DNA of 13,016 bases. It comes from Phenylobacterium sp. (GTDB taxonomy: Bacteria; Pseudomonadota; Alphaproteobacteria; Caulobacterales; Caulobacteraceae). The stretch's first letter is position 1. Every line of letters begins with the position of its first letter. Below, in pieces: positions 1 to 5,969 of the stretch. The position numbers and the translations under genes were made by a program. Location of the stretch: the NCBI GenBank assembly GCA_028290925.1, contig JAQGIX010000069.1, positions 1 through 13,016 of the forward strand, read 5' to 3'. The notes under the pieces were generated by a model, which made no database searches, was not told the origin of the DNA, and was given only the letters and a program-made list of their open reading frames with translations.

Positions 1-1439
1 TCGCGCCGCGCGGGCGGCGGCGCGCTCGAGAGGCGGGCCGCGGGCCGCGCGGGCGGAAGGGGCCGGTCGGTGGCGCCGTTCAGGAACAGGTCCATCTCGC
101 TCGGGCCTTCGCGCACGTCGGTGGGCGCCAGGAGATTCTGCCGGTCAGTGGGCTTGGCCAGATGGACCGTGACGATGATGACCACCTCGGTCTCGCTGTT
201 CTGGTAGCCCGTCGAACGGAAGAGCGCGCCGAACACCGGCAGGCGCGCGGAACCGGGGACGCCGCGCAGGCTGTCGCTGAATTCGCGGCGGATCAGGCCG
301 GCGATAGCGAAGCTCTGCCCGTTGCGCAGCTCGACGGTCGTCTTGGCGCGGCGGGTGGTTAGGCCCGGGATGCGGAAGCCCTGCAGCACGACACTGTTGG
401 CGGGGTCGAGCGCGCTGACTTCGGGAGCGACCGCCAGGTTTATAGTGTCGCCGAAGACGGTCGGCGTGAACCCGATGCTGACCCCATACTGCTTGTATTC
501 GATGGTGATGGTGTTGCTGTTGAGGCCTGTCTGGGGCACCGGCACCGGGAACTCGCCGCCCGCGAAGAACACGGCGGTTTCACCCGACAGGGCCACCAGA
601 TTGGGTTCGGCCAAGGTGGAGGCGAAGCCTCTCTTTTCCAGGGCGTCGAACAGCCCCGTGAGGGTCCAGTCGCCGTTACGATCGTGGCCAAGAAGATTGG
701 CCACGGCGTCGGGATTCACGAGGGGCGGAGGGAGCAGGAACATTTCCGGCTGCCCGCTCGCGGGCGCCAGGCGCGTCGTGTCCCAAAGGGCGCTGAAGTT
801 GTTGAGGCCGAGCTGCTGAAGCGCGGTGCGTTGCACCTCGGCGACGCGCACCGAGAGCATGACCTGTTCGGCGCTGCGGATGCTGGTGAGGTTCACCACG
901 TGGCCCGCCGCATATTGCTCGGCGAGCGAAGCCGCCCGGGCGGCGGCGGCCGAGGAGGAGAGCACCCCCGTCAGCACCACGCCCTCGCCGCGGAGGCTCA
1001 CGTCCACCTGCTCGCCCGGGAGCACCTCGCGCATCGCGCGCCGGACACTGTCCACGTCGTAGCCCACGCGAACGTCGAGCGTCGCGAGCGGCTCCCCGCC
1101 CCCGCGCGGTATGACGGTGAGGTTGGTGGCCCCGGCCGCCTTACCGAGCACATAGAGGGTCCGGTCGCCCAGGGGGATCACGTCGCCCACCTTCGGATTT
1201 CCGACCAACACCTGACCGATCGGCCGAGTGAAGCGCAGGATCCGGGAACCACCCATCGGCAGGGCCAGCTGGCCGCCGTAGCCCGAGGGGTCCGCCACCA
1301 CGTCGCGCACCGCGCTGTCGGGGACATAGGGGCGGGCCTGGGCGCTGATGTTCGTGGGGGAGAGCATGGCGGTGGTGGCGAGCAAGGCGCTCAGCAGCTT
1401 GCAGAGGCCGGAGCGATTGGAACGACGGTTGGTTGTCAT
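1..1439 (-). CDS. cpaC: Tad/Flp pilus outer-membrane secretin CpaC (3' end cut by window)
   Basis: This is the secretin (RcpA/CpaC family) that forms the outer-membrane channel through which the Tad pilus is extruded. I translated the frame by hand: it stays open from an ATG at 1439 to the window edge, 479 codons. Residues 1-35 look like a Sec signal peptide (basic start, hydrophobic SALLATTAM, cut near SAQA). About 60-125 is the N-terminal pilus/secretin domain (PIGQVLVGNPKVGDV). About 130-185 is a BON-like segment. The secretin core runs from about 190 to 430, with FPVPVPQTG and EYKQYGVSIGFTPTVFG typical of CpaC. A proline/alanine-rich tail follows. It lies 38 nt after cpaB on the same strand, so it belongs to the same operon. 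The ribosome site before the chosen ATG is weak. The family assignment is firm; only the C-terminus is missing. Confidence 0.93.
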   Translation of the reverse strand, partial: MTTNRRSNRSGLCKLLSALLATTAMLSPTNISAQARPYVPDSAVRDVVADPSGYGGQLALPMGGSRILRFTRPIGQVLVGNPKVGDVIPLGDRTLYVLGKAAGATNLTVIPRGGGEPLATLDVRVGYDVDSVRRAMREVLPGEQVDVSLRGEGVVLTGVLSSSAAAARAASLAEQYAAGHVVNLTSIRSAEQVMLSVRVAEVQRTALQQLGLNNFSALWDTTRLAPASGQPEMFLLPPPLVNPDAVANLLGHDRNGDWTLTGLFDALEKRGFASTLAEPNLVALSGETAVFFAGGEFPVPVPQTGLNSNTITIEYKQYGVSIGFTPTVFGDTINLAVAPEVSALDPANSVVLQGFRIPGLTTRRAKTTVELRNGQSFAIAGLIRREFSDSLRGVPGSARLPVFGALFRSTGYQNSETEVVIIVTVHLAKPTDRQNLLAPTDVREGPSEMDLFLNGATDRPLPPARPAARLSSAPPPARR

Positions 1440-1477
1440 CGACGTTTCAGGCGCTTTGGCCCGTCCCTGTTGAGAGG

Positions 1478-2356
1478 TTAACCAGGCTCACCCGACACCC
1501 GCAGACGGAAGGTGCTGGCTTCGGCTCCGCGGATAATTTCGATGGTGGCGCCCGGCGCGCGCCGGACAGAACGAGCGGCCACGCGCACCACTTTCCGCGC
1601 AACCATGGGCGCCGGCGGCTTGACGCCGTCGAGGCGCAGGTCGGAGGTCCTGACCGTCGGCGGAGCGCCTTCATCGTCGCGGACGAGCGGATCGATAGTG
1701 CCGCGGAGCGCGAGCGACAAGGTGCCGACCTCAGCCGCAAGCGCCAGCTTCTGGGCTTGCTCGGGGGTCACTTCGATGGTCGCGGCCTTGGCCACGACCG
1801 GGCTGTTCTTGCTCTCGTTGGCCAGCTGGTCGACGGCCAGCACGCGCACGCTGCGCAGCAGGACGTCTGTGCGCTTGGTCTCCGAGCCGTTCATGCGCTG
1901 GCCCTCATCGCGCGTGACCAGGATATCGACGAAGTCGCCCGGCAGCACGAAGCCCGCCACGCCGAAGACGTCGTTCACGCGGATAGTGCTGGCCCGCATC
2001 CCGGCGCGGATCACGCCCGAGAGGGTGGCTCGTCCGCCAGGTCCGGAAATGCGGGTCGTCAGCACCGGCTCGTTGATCGCGATCGGACCGAGCGCCACGC
2101 GACGCTGCGCGGTCAGCTGGGCGACAGTCTGGAATGCGCCTTGCGGCTGGGCGCCGCTGGGCCACGCCTGTACGCGCAACAGGTCGGGCGTAAGCACCTC
2201 GCCGAAGCCGATGGTCCGGCCGGCGACCACAACGGTGGTTTGATGCAGCTGGGGCTCCGCCGCGGCGCGCGCGGCGCTCATCTGGCGCAGCCCCCAGATG
2301 GTGAGACCGCCGAGCAGGACGGATACGGCCAAAAGGATGAAACCGATGTTGCGCAT
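1478..2356 (-). CDS. cpaB: Flp pilus assembly protein CpaB/RcpC
   Basis: CpaB is a periplasmic, inner-membrane-anchored component of the Tad pilus machine and works with the CpaC secretin. From ATG 2356 it is 292 residues. A membrane anchor spans about residues 4-22 (FILLAVSVLLGGLTIWG). A SAF-type domain follows at about 38-100, with TVVVAGRTIGFGEVLTPDLL. The RcpC/CpaB core starts near 110 and contains the hallmark STIRVNDVFGVAGFVLPGD followed by FVDIL. I prefer ATG 2356 to the in-frame GTG at 2365. A GGAG ribosome site lies 8 nt before the ATG, whereas the GTG would overlap that site. It sits between the pilin gene (upstream) and cpaC (downstream). Confidence 0.93.
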   Translation of the reverse strand: MRNIGFILLAVSVLLGGLTIWGLRQMSAARAAAEPQLHQTTVVVAGRTIGFGEVLTPDLLRVQAWPSGAQPQGAFQTVAQLTAQRRVALGPIAINEPVLTTRISGPGGRATLSGVIRAGMRASTIRVNDVFGVAGFVLPGDFVDILVTRDEGQRMNGSETKRTDVLLRSVRVLAVDQLANESKNSPVVAKAATIEVTPEQAQKLALAAEVGTLSLALRGTIDPLVRDDEGAPPTVRTSDLRLDGVKPPAPMVARKVVRVAARSVRRAPGATIEIIRGAEASTFRLRVSGEPG

Positions 2357-2385
2357 CTCACGCACTCCACGTCTCAGGAAGAATG

Positions 2386-2409
2386 GGAGGCGGGCCTAGA
2401 CCCGCCTCC
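2386..2409 (-). terminator. GC-rich hairpin between pilin and cpaB (attenuator or mRNA-stabilising stem)
   Basis: There is a perfect 9-bp inverted repeat, GGAGGCGGG and CCCGCCTCC, around the 6-nt loop CCTAGA. It lies just after the pilin stop codon and before the cpaB ribosome site. On the minus strand it is followed by CATTCTTCC, which is not a clean U tract. It is therefore more likely a partial terminator or a 3' stabilising stem than a strong terminator. Either would let the abundant pilin be made in excess over the assembly proteins. The structure is seen directly; the role is inferred. Confidence 0.6.
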
Positions 2410-2421
2410 GTAGGTCGCCGA

Positions 2422-2631
2422 TCACGTGGGATTAGCGCCGAGATGGGTATGCAGCGCGGTCCATGCGGCGCTCACCCAGCCACCGACCAGGAGGATCATG
2501 GCGATGGCCGCCACCGTGATCAGGCCGACCAGGACCGAGTATTCGACGAGGGCCGCGCCCTCTTCGTCCCGCCCAATGCGGTTCTTCAGGTTTTCGAGCT
2601 GCGTGGTCGCAGCGATGTAGGTCTTGAGCAC
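2422..2631 (-). CDS. Flp-family type IVb pilin
   Basis: This encodes the small major-pilin type subunit of a Tad pilus. I place the start at GTG 2631, giving 69 residues: GGAGGA at 2641-2646 lies 9 nt upstream, an excellent ribosome site. A longer reading from 2667 would add 12 residues (MFFFDLLGG...) that come from the leader and ribosome-site sequence. The protein has a leader of about 25 residues ending DEEG. It is followed by the Flp processing and assembly motif, with cleavage after G25, mature start AALVEY, and the conserved Glu-Tyr pair at 30-31. One hydrophobic helix comes next (SVLVGLITVAAIAMILLVGG). The mature subunit would be 44 residues. It is first in the operon with cpaB and cpaC. 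In Caulobacter the equivalent gene is pilA; I leave the symbol blank because this may be a second locus. Confidence 0.9.
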   Translation of the reverse strand: MLKTYIAATTQLENLKNRIGRDEEGAALVEYSVLVGLITVAAIAMILLVGGWVSAAWTALHTHLGANPT

Positions 2632-2921
2632 GGTTGCAACTCCTCCGAGTAGATCGAAAAAAAACACGTCGCGTGACGACTTGATCGATCAGCTGACGAT
2701 CGATGGAGGACCCTACCTTTGAGTCTTACTGGTCGGCCGCGCAGCGAGCGGGCCTCGGAGGCGAAGATGATTTTGTAAGCGTTTGAATAATTGTTGGAAT
2801 GTTGGGTCGGGCGGTCGGGCCGGCGAGTATTTTGCGTCCGCGTTGCGGAGTGCGGGACATCATTTGCGAGATCGACGCGCAGACAGATCGACTAAACCCC
2901 CAGGGCTGGGGACCACGAGCC
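2632..2921. promoter_or_regulatory. Divergent intergenic region between the pilin operon and an unknown gene
   Basis: This 290-bp region must hold the start signals for both divergent units. The stretch 2768-2801 is AT-rich for this window (TTTTGTAAGCGTTTGAATAA) and is the best place for a promoter, but I could not fix -35/-10 pairs on either strand. I see no clear sigma-54 site (TGGCAC-N5-TTGC) and no TTAA-N7-TTAA CtrA site. Nearer the pilin there is an inverted repeat (2684-2704). A tract of eight T on the minus strand (2657-2664) follows a short CACG-CGA-CGTG stem (2665-2675) in the pilin mRNA leader. Confidence 0.45.
2684..2704 (-). repeat. Inverted repeat in the pilin leader/promoter
   Basis: ATCGATC (2684-2690) and GATCGAT (2698-2704) are perfect inverted arms of 7 nt around AGCTGAC, centred about 63 nt upstream of the pilin GTG. 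It could be a protein-binding palindrome or an RNA hairpin in the 5' leader. The CGATC just after the T tract (complement of 2652-2656) could pair with one of the GATCG arms, so two alternative folds are possible. The repeat is seen directly; the role is not established. Confidence 0.4.
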
Positions 2922-3872
2922 ATGATACATATCGATCCGACATCGGTGCACACGCACCTCCGCCCCCCGAATAGCGGGCCGGCAGCGCCTGGACCCCTCG
3001 CCCACGTCGTGGACGATGCGCCGTTCGGCGCCGTGGCCCCCGATCACCCCTCCCTGCGCGCCATCGTGGGCGCTCTGATGTGCGCTGGCGGCGGGGCGGA
3101 AGCCGCAGGGTGGGCCCTGCGAGGGGACGACGCGGAGACCATTCAGCGCGTCGGCCTCGAGGCGGTTCGCGTGCGGCTGCACGCCGACGACGCCCAGGCG
3201 GCGTGGCGTGACGCCTGTGCGATCTCCCCCCTCGCCCTCGATGTGCTGACCGTGGTGGTCGACGAGCTCCAGACTGCCGATGCGGGGATCGTCCTGGTGC
3301 GCTCCTCAGACATTCTCGATGCGAAAGGTTGCCGCCGCTGCGGGGCGGAGCTTCAGGCGCTCCAGCAGCAGATCGGCAAGGAGTTGATGCGCCTCGGTCG
3401 CATCCAGCTCGGCACGGCCGATCGGCCGGCCTTCCTCGTGACGCCCATCGACGACGCGGGCGATTGCTTCGTCATCACGCTTGATCCCGAACTGAAGGCG
3501 CGCTGGCGGGACGCACGGGTCTGCCGTTTGAGCTGGCGCCTCCTCGAATTCGACCACCGAACCAACCGGGGCGCCGACGTGCTGGCCAAGAAGACGGGCC
3601 TCTATTTCGGCCTCGCCGGCGCGGGATCGAAGCCGGTTGTGCGCAGCATTCGTTCGGTCCTGATGGCGGTGGGCGCGTTACACGAGCTGTCGGCCGGCCA
3701 CCGAGGCGGCCGCATCGCCGACCGCTTCGAGGAGGCGGTGCTCCGCCTTGAGGAGCGAAAGCTGTTCACCATCGCTCAGCGTCGGCGTGAAGGCTCCATC
3801 ATCGATTCGCGTATCAAGGGCTGGATCAGCGCCTGGCTGGAAACCCAGCTGGTCGTGCGCCCCCCCGTGTGA
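2922..3872 (+). CDS. Uncharacterised 316-residue protein, possibly DNA-binding
   Basis: I do not recognise this protein with confidence. I chose ATG 2922 because typical high-GC codon use begins just after it and TGGGGA lies about 9 nt upstream. The frame is open back to 2799, but those 41 extra codons look non-coding. There is no signal peptide or membrane segment, so it is probably cytosolic. Visible features are a CRRCG pair near residue 140, a central segment with FLVTPIDDAGDCFVITLDPE, and a charged C-terminal third. That third contains WRLLEFDHRTNRGADVLAKK, SIRSVLMAVGALHEL and GGRIADRFEEAVLRLEERK. The spacing of predicted helices there resembles the winged-helix parts of plasmid replication initiators, but this is a visual impression only. 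It is divergent from the pilin operon, which is the only contextual hint of a regulatory role. Its codon use and GC fit the neighbours, so I see no strong sign of recent transfer. Confidence 0.75.
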   Translation: MIHIDPTSVHTHLRPPNSGPAAPGPLAHVVDDAPFGAVAPDHPSLRAIVGALMCAGGGAEAAGWALRGDDAETIQRVGLEAVRVRLHADDAQAAWRDACAISPLALDVLTVVVDELQTADAGIVLVRSSDILDAKGCRRCGAELQALQQQIGKELMRLGRIQLGTADRPAFLVTPIDDAGDCFVITLDPELKARWRDARVCRLSWRLLEFDHRTNRGADVLAKKTGLYFGLAGAGSKPVVRSIRSVLMAVGALHELSAGHRGGRIADRFEEAVLRLEERKLFTIAQRRREGSIIDSRIKGWISAWLETQLVVRPPV

Positions 3873-3875
3873 GCC

Positions 3876-3904
3876 GGGCGATCGGCGAGCGCCGCCCTGG
3901 TTTT
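3876..3904 (+). terminator. Possible weak terminator after the unknown gene
   Basis: GGGCG (3876-3880) and CGCCC (3893-3897) can pair around a 12-nt loop and are followed by TGG and TTTT (3901-3904). It starts 3 nt after the stop codon of the unknown gene. The stem is only 5 bp and alternative pairings exist, so this is a tentative call. Confidence 0.3.
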
Positions 3905-4195
3905 GCGTGGCGGCGGCGCACCAGTCCGCGTCCGGATCGCCGACGGAGGCGCTGGAGGCTCTCGAACGCCGTCAGGCCATGTGGAATCTCAGTTCCACGT
4001 ACCGGATGGCGCGAAGCTGCGGGTAGGTATGCTCGAAGTGCTTTCGGGAAGGAAGTTGGAGTCGGTTCCCGACGCAATGCCGAAGCAGAGGATGTATGGG
4101 AAGCCCTAACCGCCGTTAGTCCCACTACCCCATGTTTATCCTAGCAAGAGTCAAAGGCATGTGCTGATTTCGCTCCGCCGTCGGGACGCGTTGAA

Positions 4196-4237
4196 GCGGC
4201 GTGGGTGGTCTTGAAAACTGTGAGCCGCTCACGCCGC
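4196..4237. repeat. Nested inverted repeat
   Basis: GCGGCGTG (4196-4203) pairs perfectly with CACGCCGC (4230-4237), an 8-bp stem with a 26-nt loop. Overlapping the right arm is a smaller palindrome, TGAGC-C-GCTCA (4221-4231). It lies about 80-120 nt upstream of the likely start of the Ig-like protein gene, so it could be leader RNA structure or an operator. No T tract follows. Confidence 0.35.
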
Positions 4238-4317
4238 GGTGGGACCTATCTGTGACCTGACTACCAAATCACCGATTTCGCGGTGGAGAAATGAACGATA
4301 TTACAACAACTTACGCA

Positions 4318-4368
4318 ATGAGCACGCCCCAGCGCAACGTCATCGCCAAGCTGGTGCAGGGGCTTTGA
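4318..4368 (+). other. Detached N-terminal coding segment (16 codons) ending in a TTGA overlap
   Basis: From ATG 4318 a short frame (MSTPQRNVIAKLVQGL, stop TGA 4366-4368) has almost pure G/C at third positions, unlike the overlapping downstream frame in the same bases. An in-frame ATG at 4291 would add nine AT-rich codons. The stop overlaps a TTG that opens the Ig-like frame. Adding one T to the TTT at 4364-4366 would join the two pieces into one protein with an ordinary signal peptide (QGLLRRTGGLALAAGLA). I read this as the true N-terminus, separated by a 1-bp deletion or sequencing error. A translationally coupled leader peptide is the alternative. Confidence 0.5.
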
Positions 4369-4745
4369 GACGAACCGGGGGACTGGCGCTCGCCGCCGGC
4401 CTCGCCTGGGCCTGCGCGGCGTTCGCGCAGGACGCGCCGAAGGTGGTCTCGACCTTCCCGCCCACCGACGCCGTGGTGCCCGCCGGGATCCAGCAGATCT
4501 CGATCACCTACGACCGGCCGATGGCGCAGACCTGGTCGTTCGCCACCGGCGGCGAGCGGGCCTTCCCGGAGATCGGCGGGGGTCCTACGATCTCCGACGA
4601 CCACCGGACCATCAGCCTGCCGGTTCGGCTGCGGCCCAACACCGCCTATGTGGTCTGGCTGAACACCGAGCACGCCAAGAACTTCAAGGACGAGCAGGGC
4701 CACGCCGCGACGCCCTATCGCCTGGCCTTCACCACCTCAGAATAA
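4365..4745 (+). CDS. Exported Ig-like (CopC/Big_5-type) domain protein, N-terminus possibly frameshifted
   Basis: This is a small periplasmic or surface protein with one bacterial Ig-like fold domain. Read from TTG 4365 it is 126 residues. Residues 1-21 form a signal peptide (RR, then GGLALAAGLAWACAAFA, cut before QDAPK). The rest is a single domain of about 100 residues that begins VVSTFPPTDAVVPAGIQQI. It continues with ITYDRPMAQ and ends RLRPNTAYVVWLNTEHAKNF...YRLAFTT, the pattern of Big_5/SbsA Ig-like and CopC-like domains. The His/Met copper ligands of true CopC are not evident, so I do not assign copper binding. The frame is open back to a GTG at 4239, but those codons look non-coding. 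The real N-terminus probably lies in the other frame from ATG 4318. A dehydrogenase gene starts 33 nt downstream. Confidence 0.7.
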   Translation: MRRTGGLALAAGLAWACAAFAQDAPKVVSTFPPTDAVVPAGIQQISITYDRPMAQTWSFATGGERAFPEIGGGPTISDDHRTISLPVRLRPNTAYVVWLNTEHAKNFKDEQGHAATPYRLAFTTSE

Positions 4746-4778
4746 TCAACCGCCAACGTAGACGGAGCCTTTCGGGCG

Positions 4779-5921
4779 ATGGATTTCAGCTTCACCGACG
4801 AACAGTCCATGCTGCGCGACACCATCGCCAGCTACCTCTCGGACAACTACACCTTCGATCAGCGCCGGGCGGTGGTGACCAAGGAGCCGGGCTGGAACCC
4901 GGCCGTATGGAAGGCCTTCGCCGAGGAGCTCGGCATCCTGGGCGCCCCGTTCTCGGAAGACCTGGGCGGCCTGGGCGGCGGCCCGGTGGACAACATGATC
5001 GTCATGGAGGAGTTCGGCAAAGCCCTGGTGGTCGAGCCCTACCTCGGCACGGTGGTGATCGGCGGCGGATTCCTGAAGCACTCCGGCCACCCGCAGGCCG
5101 CCGAGCTGATCGGCAAGATCGTGGCCGGCGAGGCGATCTTCGCCTTCGCCTACGCGGAGCCGCAGGGCCGCTACAACCTCGCCGACCTGACCACCACGGC
5201 CAAGAAGGACGGCGCCGGTTATGTGCTGAACGGCCACAAGGCCGTGGTGGTCGGCGCGCCCTTCGCCACCCACCTGATCGTCACCGCCCGCACCGGCGGC
5301 GGCCAGCGCGACGCGCAAGGGATCTCGGCCTTCATTGTCGAGAAGTCGGCGCCCGGCGTCACCACCCGCGACTATCCGACCGTCGACGGCAACCGCGCCT
5401 CCGACGTCACCCTGGAGAACGTCAAGGTCGGGCCCGAGGCCCTGATCGGGCCGGAAGGCCACGGCTTGCCGCTGATCGAGAAGGTGGTGGACGAGGCCAT
5501 CGCCGCGACCTGCGCCGAGGCCTGCGGCGTGCTGCGCAAGCTGCACGAGGGCACGCTGGAGTACACCCGGCAGCGCAAGCAGTTCGGGGCGCCGATCTCC
5601 TCCTTCCAGGTGCTGCAGCACCGGATGGTCGACATGTTCATCGGGCTCGAGCAGTCGATCTCCATGACCTACATGGCCACCATCAAGCTGGCCGACGACG
5701 CCCAGCGGACCAAGGCGGCCTCGGCCGCCAAGGTGCAGATCGGCAAGGCCTGCAAGTTCGTCGGCCAGAGCGCCATCCAGCTGCACGGCGGCATGGGCAT
5801 GACCGACGAGATGGCCATCGGTCACTACTTCAAGCGCGCCACCCTGATCGAGAGCGCGTTCGGCGGCATCGACCACCATCTGGCCCGCTACGAGTTCCTG
5901 AGCCTGGGCCAGGCCGCCTGA
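4779..5921 (+). CDS. Acyl-CoA dehydrogenase, pimeloyl-CoA dehydrogenase small-subunit-like
   Basis: This is an FAD-dependent flavoprotein predicted to oxidise an acyl-CoA to the 2,3-enoyl-CoA in the cytosol. It has 380 residues, the normal length. The N-terminal helical domain is about 1-118 and the middle beta domain about 120-225 (FAYAEPQGRYN, VLNGHKAVVVGA, GISAFIVEK). The C-terminal helical domain has YTRQRKQFGAPISSFQVLQH at 262-281 and the FAD-contacting QLHGGMGMTDE at 334-344. After this the usual catalytic EGT segment is replaced by HYFKRATLIESAFGGIDHHL, which matches the PimD-type branch. These proteins often work as heteromers with a large-subunit partner, and no partner is present in the window. 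Substrate is therefore unknown: dicarboxylic, branched and steroid-side-chain acyl-CoAs are all possible. Confidence 0.92.
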   Translation: MDFSFTDEQSMLRDTIASYLSDNYTFDQRRAVVTKEPGWNPAVWKAFAEELGILGAPFSEDLGGLGGGPVDNMIVMEEFGKALVVEPYLGTVVIGGGFLKHSGHPQAAELIGKIVAGEAIFAFAYAEPQGRYNLADLTTTAKKDGAGYVLNGHKAVVVGAPFATHLIVTARTGGGQRDAQGISAFIVEKSAPGVTTRDYPTVDGNRASDVTLENVKVGPEALIGPEGHGLPLIEKVVDEAIAATCAEACGVLRKLHEGTLEYTRQRKQFGAPISSFQVLQHRMVDMFIGLEQSISMTYMATIKLADDAQRTKAASAAKVQIGKACKFVGQSAIQLHGGMGMTDEMAIGHYFKRATLIESAFGGIDHHLARYEFLSLGQAA

Positions 5922-5969
5922 GCCGCCGGCGGGTTGCCGCCCTGGGCGAGGCGCCATAAGCCCCGGATC

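Larger units (their letters stand above)
3873..4317. other. Intergenic stretch with no convincing gene
   Basis: About 445 bp separate the unknown gene from the Ig-like protein gene. Open frames exist on both strands, for example 3903-4109 (plus, TTG start, 68 codons) and 3826-4125 (minus). They lack the third-position GC bias of the real genes and have no recognisable product. The right half (4066-4317) is lower in GC than the rest of the window. I see small inverted repeats (4106-4119 CTAAC-CGCC-GTTAG, and 4196-4237) but no tRNA and no strong promoter. It may hold the promoter and 5' leader of the downstream gene, an unrecognised small RNA, or gene remnants. Confidence 0.5.

Noticed and set aside
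684..1481. Plus-strand open frames over the pilus genes (684-1481, 1433-2413, 1512-2243)
   Set aside because: They are antisense to cpaC and cpaB, which have clear family motifs. The predicted products are low-complexity Arg/His/Gly-rich sequences.
3940..3980. A possible tRNA T-arm (CTCGAAC context)
   Set aside because: There is no GTTCGA loop, acceptor stem or anticodon arm around it.
3903..4109. A 68-codon plus-strand frame (TTG start) after the unknown gene
   Set aside because: It has poor codon bias, no good ribosome site and no recognisable product.
5922..5969. A GGCGG-GTTG-CCGCC hairpin between the dehydrogenase and the transporter as a terminator
   Set aside because: The stem is only 5 bp and no T tract follows. 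Such repeats are common in this base composition.
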